DNA of 54,120 nt from DAOTKC01 sp035449045. GTDB lineage: Bacteria > Bacillota > Clostridia > Christensenellales > CAG-917. Under the pieces are notes generated by a model that saw nothing but the letters and a program-made list of their open reading frames with translations, ran no database searches and was not told the DNA's origin. The translations under genes and the position numbers were made by a program. The stretch spans positions 1 to 54,120 of the forward strand of contig DAOTKC010000007.1 of the NCBI GenBank assembly GCA_035449045.1, given 5' to 3'. Below, one piece after another: positions 28,668 through 35,980 of this stretch; positions within the stretch are counted from its first letter, which is position 1, and every line of letters begins with the position of its first letter.

Positions 28668-29591
28668 TTAACAATATTTTTCAAGTTCGGCGAGCACGGC
28701 CGTTTCATTGATTTCTTTGGGGTTGAAATCGTCAAATACGCGCCACACTTCTCTCAGGGTTACGCTCTCGCCGGCGGCAAGAGTAACCATGCGTCCCAGC
28801 CCCTCGATTTCCAAAAACTCGCCGTTGGTATAGGACTCGAAATTGCAGTAAAAATCGGGGTAATTAGAGCATGTAAGCAGCGCATTTTCAAGGGGTTTCG
28901 GGTCCTCGAACTCGATGGACAAAAGGCCTTTTTCGGTGGCGTAAAACGCCCTCGGGCTGTCAAGGTAGAGCCCGATTTTGAAGGGCTCGGGCTTCTTGGT
29001 CTGACGCAGCATGACAAGGTTTTTTCCGATAAAAAGCCGCTCGTCCTTAAGGTCGGAATAAGGCCAGAAGACGAGGTTTTTGGCGGGGAGGTAGCCGCGG
29101 TCGCGGTTTTTGGTTTTCACCATCAAAAGCCCGCCGCGTTTTACCGCCGTAAGCGGCCAAATGGCAAGACTTACGGCATTTTCGCCGGCGTTTTTCAGTG
29201 TGTTTTCGATTATGAAGCCGCAATCCGAAAAACGGGTTTTGAGCTCGGCGACAAGCCCGCTTTTGCCGTATGGCGCAGAAAAGACGCCGCCGTTTCCTTC
29301 CTCGCCATACTCCACGGGGTAGTTGTCGGGCGCATAGGATTCCAAAGTTTCGGGAGATTTCCAAATGCGGTGACCGCCGTAAAGATACCATTTTTCACTC
29401 GCGCCGTAAGTTTTGTCGAAAAACTCGCCGCCGTTCGACGCCTTGCGCTCGGTGTCCTCATAGAGGAAATTGAAGTCTTCAAAGCCGAAATGAATGATTC
29501 TCGGGCCGACGTCGAGCGTCACCCTTGCCATCAGTTTGCCGCATCTCAAGACGGCGGTTTTGCCGAAATTTTTGTATTGCTCAATAACCAT
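28668..29591 (-). CDS. DUF4380-like protein, sugar mutarotase fold
   Basis: 307 residues, no signal peptide or membrane segment. It contains 'GGHRIWKSPE...YAPDNYPV' near residues 75-95, a pattern I associate with DUF4380 and aldose-epimerase-like (galactose mutarotase-fold) proteins, and is beta-rich throughout. The ATG at 29591 is preceded by GTGAGGATGG; an upstream in-frame ATG has no better site. It sits between the GH20 gene and the PIG-L gene on the same strand and is probably co-transcribed with the latter (11-bp gap). A carbohydrate-binding or epimerase role is inferred from fold and context only. Confidence 0.6.
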   Translation of the reverse strand: MVIEQYKNFGKTAVLRCGKLMARVTLDVGPRIIHFGFEDFNFLYEDTERKASNGGEFFDKTYGASEKWYLYGGHRIWKSPETLESYAPDNYPVEYGEEGNGGVFSAPYGKSGLVAELKTRFSDCGFIIENTLKNAGENAVSLAIWPLTAVKRGGLLMVKTKNRDRGYLPAKNLVFWPYSDLKDERLFIGKNLVMLRQTKKPEPFKIGLYLDSPRAFYATEKGLLSIEFEDPKPLENALLTCSNYPDFYCNFESYTNGEFLEIEGLGRMVTLAAGESVTLREVWRVFDDFNPKEINETAVLAELEKYC

Positions 29592-29607
29592 ACCATCCTC
29601 ACTTTTA

Positions 29608-29637
29608 GCTCCCCGTCGGATAGTTATCCGATGGAGC
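29608..29637 (-). other. Leader hairpin upstream of the DUF4380-like gene
   Basis: Inverted arms GCTCC/GGAGC (29608-29612 with 29633-29637) enclose CGGAT/ATCCG (29617-29621 with 29626-29630). The hairpin is just upstream of the SD of the 29591 start and has no following T-run, so it is not a classical terminator. It may be an mRNA-processing or stability element. Confidence 0.4.
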
Positions 29638-29721
29638 CCCAATAATAAGCTCGGGTATTTATTTTTCCATATTCTTTAGTTCAAATCATTATTTTTTTGC
29701 CTTTTTACGCCTCTTCGCGCT

Positions 29722-31239
29722 TTATTTTACCGGTGAAATCGATTTTAGGGCGTTTTTGAAGAATTTGACAACGGAAATCAAGCCCTTGAGCTTGGGCGGG
29801 TCGGTCTCCGACAGCGGCGCTGCGGCAATTCCTTTTTCGGCCAAAAGGGCGTAGAAATCGACAAGGCGCGTCTTGAAACCGGCGTAATCCTTTTTGCCCT
29901 TTTCGCTCCATGCGGTTTCGGCGACAGCCGTCAGGCGGGGGTAGGTCATGTAGTCAATCTTTTTGTCGTCGGCGACGTATTCCGTCCACAGCGGCGACTC
30001 GACGCCGATGACCGCTCCCTCGGCAAAATCCATGGCGGGCTCGAAGAGATAGACGTTTTTAAGCGGCGTCATGCCGTAAGGATAGTCGAGGTAGTAAGGC
30101 GTGAATTTAGACACTATGACGCTTCGTCCCGATTTGGCCTCGGCAGCGACTTTTTCCTTAGAGAAGGAACCGTTTTTCCAATACTGCACAACGGCGCTTT
30201 TATCGAGAATGCCGCTGTTCACGCTTTCATTCCAAACAATCGCAGTCTTCCCCAGCGATTTTAAGTGTTCGATGACGACGTTGGTAAAATACCCTTGAAG
30301 CTCCTCGAAGTTATTGAGCTTTTGGCGCGCAAGCATTTCGCGGCACTTAGGGCAGTTCTCCCACCTTATTTTGGGCGCCTCGTCGCCGCCGATGTGGAAA
30401 TATTCATATGGGAAGAGCCCGGCGATTTCGCCAATCAGCGTCTTTACAAACTCGTATACCTTTTCGTTCCCCGCGCACAAAATGTCGGGCTTGATGCCGA
30501 ATTTAGTGGCAACCTCCAAACTCTCGCCACGGCAGGAAAGCTCGGGGAAGGCGGCGAGCATGGCGGTGGTGTGGCCGGGAATGTCAATTTCGGGAACGAC
30601 ATCGATTCCGCGCTTTTTGGCGTATGCCACGATTTCTTTAATATCCGCCTTTGTCAGGTATCCGCCGTGTTTTTCTCCGTCGCCCACCGTTTCGCGGCGG
30701 TAAGAGCCGATTTCGTTTAAACCGGAGAACGCCTCGCTCTCGATGCGGAACCCTTGATCTTCCGAAAGGTGGAGGTGCAGCTTGTTGAGCTTTAGAAGGG
30801 CGATGGCGTCGATTTGGCGAATAATGCTGTCTTTACAAAAGAAATGGCGGCAAATGTCGAGCATATAGCCGCGGTAAGCAAACCTCGGCTTATCTACGAT
30901 TTCAAAGTTCGAAAACACCGCGGCGCCGTCCGCTATATTGCACTTAATCAGTTGAATGAGCGTCTGAAGACCGTAAAAAAGCCCATTATCGCCGTTTGCC
31001 TGAATTTTTACTGCGCCGTCCGCCGTTATGCGGTAGCCTTCCTCGCCGAGCGGCTCACCCGTGCGCTCGAACTTAACCGCCGCCGCGCCCTCTGCGGTGC
31101 TCAGCCCCGATAAAGCTTTTTTTAGCTCGTCGGAAAGGAAATTGTTTATAGCTTCGATTTTGGAGTTTTTGGCGATTACAATCTTTTGCGTGCCTAAATC
31201 GGTAATTTTCAGCGGTTTAGGGATAATTGAAAATTTCAT
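29722..31239 (-). CDS. Family GH20 beta-N-acetylhexosaminidase
   Basis: 505 residues. It hydrolyses terminal beta-GlcNAc or GalNAc through substrate-assisted catalysis. An N-terminal GH20b-like domain (about 1-110) is followed by the TIM barrel. The catalytic pair Asp286-Glu287 sits in HIGGDEAP; upstream barrel motifs are LHLHLSEDQGFRIE (153-166) and PEIDIPGH (216-223). There is no signal peptide, so the enzyme is cytoplasmic and should act on imported oligosaccharides or recycled wall fragments. The start at 31239 has a strong AAGGAGGAG site, which excludes an upstream ATG. It is 57 bp downstream of the NagX-like gene, suggesting one operon. Confidence 0.93.
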   Translation of the reverse strand: MKFSIIPKPLKITDLGTQKIVIAKNSKIEAINNFLSDELKKALSGLSTAEGAAAVKFERTGEPLGEEGYRITADGAVKIQANGDNGLFYGLQTLIQLIKCNIADGAAVFSNFEIVDKPRFAYRGYMLDICRHFFCKDSIIRQIDAIALLKLNKLHLHLSEDQGFRIESEAFSGLNEIGSYRRETVGDGEKHGGYLTKADIKEIVAYAKKRGIDVVPEIDIPGHTTAMLAAFPELSCRGESLEVATKFGIKPDILCAGNEKVYEFVKTLIGEIAGLFPYEYFHIGGDEAPKIRWENCPKCREMLARQKLNNFEELQGYFTNVVIEHLKSLGKTAIVWNESVNSGILDKSAVVQYWKNGSFSKEKVAAEAKSGRSVIVSKFTPYYLDYPYGMTPLKNVYLFEPAMDFAEGAVIGVESPLWTEYVADDKKIDYMTYPRLTAVAETAWSEKGKKDYAGFKTRLVDFYALLAEKGIAAAPLSETDPPKLKGLISVVKFFKNALKSISPVK

Positions 31240-31296
31240 TTTTCTCCTCCTTACACTCAATAATTACGCTTATTCCAAATTGAAAAGCTTTATATT

Positions 31297-32190
31297 CTAG
31301 AAAACCACGAAATCGCCCGGCGTCATTATATAGTAGCTTATGAGCGCTAAAACGCCGGTTATTATAATTTGATGGACGCAGTATATAAGCAAGGTATGCC
31401 GCCCGACAAAGCTGACGGGCTTTTGCCAGCCGCGATCCAAAAAGGGCAAAAGCGAGCGCTTTTTGCCGTATAGCAGCGGGCCTACGAAGGCGCCGAAAAA
31501 GAAGAACGCCGCCCACGGGATAAACGCCGTGAACTCGCCCGGCGAGTTGAAAATGTCGTATAAATAGGCCTGCTCGAAGAGCCAGCCGGCCGCCGCGGGC
31601 AGGTTTTCAAGAGTGTCGTTTCTATATTGAAAATAAACACAGGTTACCGCGATGGCTATGGCAAGAGAAATTGCCGCCGTCACGTATTTTTGAGCTTTGC
31701 CGAAAAAAGCGGCAAGGCGGTCGAAAAATTCCCAAATAAGAATGCAGAAGGCAAGGAAGGTAATGGTGCCGTAGTGTATGAACAGCGACTCGTCGAAGAG
31801 ATACGTTGCCACGCTTATCGCAATGGCCACCAGCATCAGCTCGAAACCGCGCTTTAAGTTGCTTCTCGAAAAGCTGCAGGAGGTGCCGCAGAGCGAGAAA
31901 AACAAAAACAGCACGATGGGATGCCCGACCAGCCTCAGTTCGCTGTTCCAATAATCTATCAAAAACCTTGAAAACTTGGCGGCAAAGGTTGTCTCCTCGA
32001 TGACCGATCCGAACCATGCGGGCGCGAAGATGTCCCAGACGATGTAGGCGATGTGGTCGAAAATCATGAGAAGGATGCAAAGCCCGCGAATAAAGTCAAG
32101 CTCCCAAATGCGCCTTCTTCTGGGCGCGCTGACCGAAAGTTCGGCGGGGGAGGTATCGAAATTTATGGTGGCGGTGCTTTCGTTTGCCAT
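31297..32190 (-). CDS. NagX-like membrane protein (heparan-alpha-glucosaminide N-acetyltransferase domain)
   Basis: 297 residues with about seven hydrophobic segments. The N-terminal signature 'ELDFIRGLCILLMIFDH' (about 30-46) is the hallmark of the HGSNAT catalytic/DUF1624 family, and His-rich C-terminal elements ('GRHTLLIYCVHQ') are present. The lysosomal relative acetylates terminal glucosamine across the membrane using acetyl-CoA; bacterial relatives (NagX) occur in GlcNAc and chitin utilisation loci. Its place upstream of the GH20 gene and near a PIG-L deacetylase supports a role with amino sugars. The ribosome-binding site is weak (GACGGATC). Acetyltransferase activity has not been shown for most bacterial members. 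Confidence 0.75.
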   Translation of the reverse strand: MANESTATINFDTSPAELSVSAPRRRRIWELDFIRGLCILLMIFDHIAYIVWDIFAPAWFGSVIEETTFAAKFSRFLIDYWNSELRLVGHPIVLFLFFSLCGTSCSFSRSNLKRGFELMLVAIAISVATYLFDESLFIHYGTITFLAFCILIWEFFDRLAAFFGKAQKYVTAAISLAIAIAVTCVYFQYRNDTLENLPAAAGWLFEQAYLYDIFNSPGEFTAFIPWAAFFFFGAFVGPLLYGKKRSLLPFLDRGWQKPVSFVGRHTLLIYCVHQIIITGVLALISYYIMTPGDFVVF

Positions 32191-32436
32191 AATGATCCGT
32201 CTAAATGCCTTTTTACTTAAGAATGCTCTTTCGCCTAAGTTTTTTATCTTTTATAAGCTCAAGTTTTCTGCCCGCAAGCTTATTTCCGACTTGCTTATAA
32301 ACTTGTATTCGGCTAAATGCGGCTTTTTTATCTCAAACCCATGATTCCGCAAAACTGAAGCGGAGTTTTGTTGCGGCGTTCCCGCGCGAAGCCTCTTAAT
32401 GAACCGACGGCCTCCGCTGGGGGAGGCCGCCTGATT
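32191..32436. other. Intergenic region with GGCCTCC/GGAGGCC hairpin
   Basis: This spacer separates the PH-domain gene from the NagX-like gene on the minus strand. A 7-bp stem GGCCTCC/GGAGGCC (32409-32415 with 32422-32428) lies just after the PH gene, but no T-run follows, so its terminator function is doubtful. The rest is AT-rich with no convincing promoter or ORF. Confidence 0.4.
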
Positions 32437-33045
32437 TTACTTGTTTTTCTTTTGAAGCTTTTCCAAAGCCGCCCGCGTCTTTTCATCCATGGGCGCCCTT
32501 CTTCTCGCCTTGACTCTCTCGGTGGCAAGGCCGAACTTGATGACGATGTTTTCGCCTTGTTCGTTCTTTCTGAGCCGCGCCGTCTGAAGCCCGATTTTGG
32601 CGATGAAGGCGTCGGGGCGCACCACGTTTTTATAGATGTGGCTGGTGTCCTGAATCTTGATGGCGACCTTGCCGTAGCCCAACATTCTTCCGAACAGGCC
32701 GGCAAAGGACTCGGTGTTGCTGATATTGGGCAGCGCGACGTCGACCATCTTTATGCTTAAAATGCCGCGGCGGCCGATGAGGCGGTTTTCGGTCAAAATA
32801 AGCTCGTTGCTCATGCGGTTTAGGGTGTTTTGGATAAATAAAAGAAGAACCAGCCCGGCAGCGCCCGCGATGACATACCACATCAAGTTATCACCGAAGC
32901 CGATTACCTTGAAATAATAAAGAAGGTAAATGCCCCCTCCCAAAACCGCAGCGACAAACAGCTCGCGCAGATATACCCAGGCTGAAAAGCGCGCTTTGGC
33001 GACAATCCTTTGGCTCTTGGGCAAATGGCTCTCAATATAACGCAT
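32437..33045 (-). CDS. Bacterial PH domain (bPH2/YdbS-like) membrane protein
   Basis: 202 residues. Two transmembrane helices (about 24-46 and 54-71) are followed by a bacterial pleckstrin-homology-like segment with 'LTENRLIGRRGILSIKMVDVALPNISN' style strands (about 83-140). The last ~60 residues are charged and Lys/Arg-rich. Proteins of this layout are common in Bacillota and of unknown function. ATG 33045 is preceded by GGAGGACC; a near-consensus promoter lies ~65 bp upstream, so the gene starts its own transcript, which could run on into the amino-sugar genes. Confidence 0.75.
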   Translation of the reverse strand: MRYIESHLPKSQRIVAKARFSAWVYLRELFVAAVLGGGIYLLYYFKVIGFGDNLMWYVIAGAAGLVLLLFIQNTLNRMSNELILTENRLIGRRGILSIKMVDVALPNISNTESFAGLFGRMLGYGKVAIKIQDTSHIYKNVVRPDAFIAKIGLQTARLRKNEQGENIVIKFGLATERVKARRRAPMDEKTRAALEKLQKKNK

Positions 33046-33110
33046 AGGTCCTCCGCAAAAATTGGGCAAATATTATAAATATTTACCTTCCCCGATATTT
33101 TTACTTATAC

Positions 33111-33139
33111 ATTCTAGCACACGACACTATCGTTGTCAA
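33111..33139 (-). promoter_or_regulatory. Sigma-A promoter of the PH-domain gene
   Basis: TTGACA (33134-33139) and TAGAAT (33111-33116) on the minus strand are separated by 17 bp. The remaining sequence up to 33396 holds the apgM terminator, a GGGCTTTT/AAAAGCCC inverted repeat around 33151-33173, and AT-rich sequence in which I see nothing else. Confidence 0.85.
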
Positions 33140-33185
33140 TGTAAAATTTCGGGCTTTTATGGCGTAAAAAGCCCCTGAATACCGA

Positions 33186-33222
33186 CAAAAAAAGCCCCCG
33201 CGTTTTTGACTTTGAGGGCTTA
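33186..33222 (-). terminator. Probable terminator of apgM
   Basis: On the minus strand an AAGCCC arm pairs with GGGCTT across a ~16-nt loop and is followed by seven T residues. It lies about 175 bp beyond the apgM stop, between that gene and the promoter at 33139. Confidence 0.6.
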
Positions 33223-33396
33223 TTATTGGTGTCTTGTCCAAGCATTTTTTACCTAAAAACCAACCGTGCCGGCTTGTTTTTGTTTAAAAAACGAATTTTG
33301 TTTCTGTTTTTTGTGAAAAAATCTAAATTCGGGTGTTGATTGGCTCGGATTTGTCTTATCTCTTGCCCGGCTGCCCGGCCTGACTAAGCCAAAAAA

Positions 33397-34596
33397 TCAG
33401 ACGAGAGCGAAAAAGGCGGGCAGAAGCTCACCGGCATCGACAAACACCCCCGAGGAAGCCGCCGTGATTTCGTCGTAACGGGGGAAACTCCCCAGCTTTT
33501 GTTTGGACGACCACATGAGATAGGGCACCGCCTCGCTGCCGTGCGTCATCCTTTGAATCGGCGTGGTGTGGTCGGGAAGGATGAGAAGGGAAAAATCTTC
33601 GCCTCTCCCGCTCAGGCTTTTGACAATTTTTGCCACTATCTCGGAGTCTATCTTTTCGATGGCCTTTGTTTTGCCAAAAAAATCGCCGTGATGGCCGCAC
33701 TCGTCGGGCGCCTCGATATGAATGTAGACAAAGTCGTGATCATTTAACGCCGACAGCGCGGCCTCGGCCTTGCCCGAAAAGTTGGTGTCGAGCGTGCCCG
33801 TCGCGCCCTCGACCTCGAGGACGGTCATGCCCGCCGCCCTGCCTATGCCCTTAAGTAAGTCGACAGCCGAAATCATGGCGCCGCGCTTGCCGTATTTCTC
33901 CCAAAAGCTATCGAGTTTTGGCTGTCTGCCCTCACCCCAAAGCCAGATGCAGTTTGCGGGGTTTAAGCCGCGGCGGCGGCGCGCCTCGTTAATCGGATGA
34001 TTTTCCAAAACGGCGTTCGCCTCGGCGTAAAGCCTTAAAAATTCCTCGCGGTAAACGCCCTTGGGGAGGTAATTCGTGATTTTCTGGCCGGATATGTCGT
34101 GCGGCGGCGTCAAAATTCCGCCCTCAATTCCGTTTTTCGCCACCATGATATGGCGGTAACTCTTACCTGCGTAAAACTTAAACGCGCCGCCGCCCAGCTT
34201 TTCGTCAACTGCCGCGATAAGCTCTTTCGCCTCGGCCGAGCTGATTTCGCCCGCGCTGTAATCGACCATCGTCTTATTCTCAAAGGGTTCGTCCTCCGAA
34301 AGCGTGACGAGGTTGGCACGGAAAGCAAGGTCACCGTCACCTAAGTCAATGCCGAGGCTTACCGCCTCGAGCGGAGAGCGGCCGGTATAATATTTTTTTG
34401 GGGAATAACCTAAAACGGAAAGGTTGGCGGTATCGCTGCCCGGCGAAAAGCCGTCGGGAATGGTTTTGACCAGCCCCAACCTGCCCGAGCACGCCAGCGC
34501 GTCGATATTGGGCTTGTTCGCCGCCTCGAGCGGCGTTTTTCCGCCCGGCACGACCAAATCCGCCATGCCGTCGCCTAAAACGAGGATATATTTCAT
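33397..34596 (-). CDS. apgM: Cofactor-independent phosphoglycerate mutase family (ApgM)
   Basis: 399 residues, the normal length for the archaeal-type 2,3-bisphosphoglycerate-independent phosphoglycerate mutase of the alkaline-phosphatase superfamily. Visible motifs: N-terminal GDGMAD (metal Asp9), the catalytic serine in PGSDTAN (Ser54), DECGHHGD and PDHTTP metal ligands in the C-terminal half. It interconverts 3- and 2-phosphoglycerate in glycolysis. Some bacterial members of this family are believed to act as homoserine kinases, and no threonine genes are nearby to decide. The start is fixed by the conserved N-terminus, yet there is no SD: the ATG lies only 8 nt downstream of the -10, so the mRNA appears leaderless. 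Confidence 0.9.
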   Translation of the reverse strand: MKYILVLGDGMADLVVPGGKTPLEAANKPNIDALACSGRLGLVKTIPDGFSPGSDTANLSVLGYSPKKYYTGRSPLEAVSLGIDLGDGDLAFRANLVTLSEDEPFENKTMVDYSAGEISSAEAKELIAAVDEKLGGGAFKFYAGKSYRHIMVAKNGIEGGILTPPHDISGQKITNYLPKGVYREEFLRLYAEANAVLENHPINEARRRRGLNPANCIWLWGEGRQPKLDSFWEKYGKRGAMISAVDLLKGIGRAAGMTVLEVEGATGTLDTNFSGKAEAALSALNDHDFVYIHIEAPDECGHHGDFFGKTKAIEKIDSEIVAKIVKSLSGRGEDFSLLILPDHTTPIQRMTHGSEAVPYLMWSSKQKLGSFPRYDEITAASSGVFVDAGELLPAFFALV

Positions 34597-34604
34597 ATCA
34601 CGAA

Positions 34605-34633
34605 ACTATACAATAATTCGCCGATTTTGTCAA
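34605..34633 (-). promoter_or_regulatory. Promoter of apgM giving a leaderless mRNA
   Basis: TTGACA (34628-34633), 17-bp spacer, TATAGT (34605-34610) on the minus strand. Only 8 nt separate the -10 from ATG 34596, which puts the expected transcription start at or within about two bases of the start codon. Confidence 0.85.
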
Positions 34634-34675
34634 ATTTTATTGCTAACAAAGAGACTTCGTGTTTAGAGCCGAAGC

Positions 34676-34722
34676 AAAAAAATATGCGGGTAGCACGGCA
34701 CGGTGCCGGCCGGGTTACCCGC
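34676..34722 (-). terminator. Terminator of the kinase/aldolase operon
   Basis: An outer stem GCGGGTA/TACCCGC (within 34686-34722) with inner CGGCAC/GTGCCG pairing is followed on the minus strand by AT and a run of seven T. It lies about 45 bp beyond the stop of the class II aldolase gene. Confidence 0.8.
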
Positions 34723-34764
34723 AAAGCGCGATAAGGAACGCCCAATGCAAAGATAAGCTAAAAA

Positions 34765-35319
34765 TTAAAGTTCGGCAAGCTTTTCGAGAACGCGGAGGGT
34801 ATTCAAGGCCTCCTCGCCGCTCGGGCCGCAGCAGGTGACGCCGTGGTTTTTCATGAATACGGCGTTGGCCTCTTTAAGCGCGGCAAGCGTGTTTTTGACC
34901 AGCTTATCGGTGCTGGGCAGGCCGTATTCTGCGAGGGCGATTTTATCGTTGTTGAAAAGTTTTTTGTGCTCCTCCGTCTTCAAGGGCAGCACGGCGTGCG
35001 CCGCGGCGTAGACCGAGCTGTTTAAGGGATGAGAGTGGAGGACGCACTTTATCTCGGGACGGGCGCGGTAGATGCCGGCGTGAATCCCTTTTTCGCTGGT
35101 CGGCTTCAAGCCGCCGGCGGGATATTCCAAGGTGTAGATGTCGACTACCACCATATCCTCGGGCTTGAGCGAAAGATAGTCGAGCCCGCTCGGCGTGGCA
35201 AGCATATATCTGTCGTCGATGCGAAGCGAGGCGTTGCCCCATGTGCCCTGCACCAGGTTTTCGTTTACCATGCGTATGCCAAGCTCGCGAAGCTCATTTC
35301 TCAAAGCAAGCTCGTCCAT
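34765..35319 (-). CDS. Class II aldolase/epimerase (FucA/AraD family)
   Basis: 184 residues of the zinc-dependent class II aldolase/adducin fold. Zinc ligands His95 and His97 (VLHSHP) and His159 (KNHG) and the catalytic Glu76 position (SEKGIH) are present. The family includes L-fuculose-1-phosphate aldolase and L-ribulose-5-phosphate 4-epimerase. It is ~30 residues shorter than E. coli FucA, lacking the C-terminal tail. ATG 35319 has AAAGGAGGG and overlaps the stop of the upstream gene by one base (TAATG), implying translational coupling. With the FGGY kinase upstream, the likely role is cleavage or epimerisation of a phosphorylated ketose; the sugar is unknown. Confidence 0.85.
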   Translation of the reverse strand: MDELALRNELRELGIRMVNENLVQGTWGNASLRIDDRYMLATPSGLDYLSLKPEDMVVVDIYTLEYPAGGLKPTSEKGIHAGIYRARPEIKCVLHSHPLNSSVYAAAHAVLPLKTEEHKKLFNNDKIALAEYGLPSTDKLVKNTLAALKEANAVFMKNHGVTCCGPSGEEALNTLRVLEKLAEL

Positions 35320-35945
35320 TATTCGCCCTCCTTTTGCCGCTCGATGTTCTTCTTGCTGTATTTTATTTTGTAGACGATGTGCATTAAGACGGCGTGCCAT
35401 CTAGGAATGCGCTTGGCGCCCCCGAGCGCCTTTGCCTTGATATAACAGCGCGCCGATTTCTCGGCGACCAGCGTCGCCGTCACCGCCTCCTCCGTCGTTC
35501 TCGCCGTCGCAAAAAGCCCTCTCACCGTCAGAACGCAGCATCTGAACGCGTTAATTTTCCCCGCCTCTCGGCCGGTTTCAGCAAAAGGAAGAGAGGTTCC
35601 CACAATCTGCGCCATGTCGTCCAAAATCGGCGGAATGCTCCGTTTTCCCTCTGCCGCCAAAGCGGCGTATTCGGGAGCGGTGAAAATGACCGCGCCCACG
35701 TTCTTTTTCTTTTTCAAAATGGATATAGCGGCACGGCCTTCCTCACTCAAAGCATTAAGTTCGTTTTCACCAATATTATCTCTTTTCAGCTCAATAAGGC
35801 TTTTATCGTCCGTTTTGCTTAGATTAAACCCTTGTTTTGTGATAAAGAGCCTGTCGCCCCAAGCGAACGCGAACACAGCGTCCGCTAAGTTTATGCCGGT
35901 TTCGGAAAGCTTTTCGACTGCCGCCGTCAATTTTTTTTCAAACAT
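35319..35945 (-). CDS. Class II aldolase homologue lacking zinc ligands
   Basis: 208 residues. The C-terminal two thirds align by eye with the class II aldolase/adducin fold ('IPPILDDMAQIVGTS', 'EEAVTATLVAEKSARCYIKAKALGG'). At the metal positions the usual HSHP reads FTAP and the usual NHG reads VRG, so all three zinc histidines are missing and a catalytic role as a standard class II aldolase is unlikely. A basic C-terminal tail (KIKYSKKNIERQKEGE) is present. Its stop overlaps the start of the intact aldolase, and it lies 35 bp after the kinase. A structural or regulatory partner of the active subunit is a reasonable inference, since class II aldolases build active sites at subunit interfaces. 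Confidence 0.7.
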   Translation of the reverse strand: MFEKKLTAAVEKLSETGINLADAVFAFAWGDRLFITKQGFNLSKTDDKSLIELKRDNIGENELNALSEEGRAAISILKKKKNVGAVIFTAPEYAALAAEGKRSIPPILDDMAQIVGTSLPFAETGREAGKINAFRCCVLTVRGLFATARTTEEAVTATLVAEKSARCYIKAKALGGAKRIPRWHAVLMHIVYKIKYSKKNIERQKEGE

Positions 35946-35980
35946 TTTTTGCCTCGCATTATCAATATTTAACTTGAACT

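Noticed and set aside
32409..32428. Terminator after the PH-domain gene
   Set aside because: A good stem, but no T-run on the relevant side; kept only as a hairpin.
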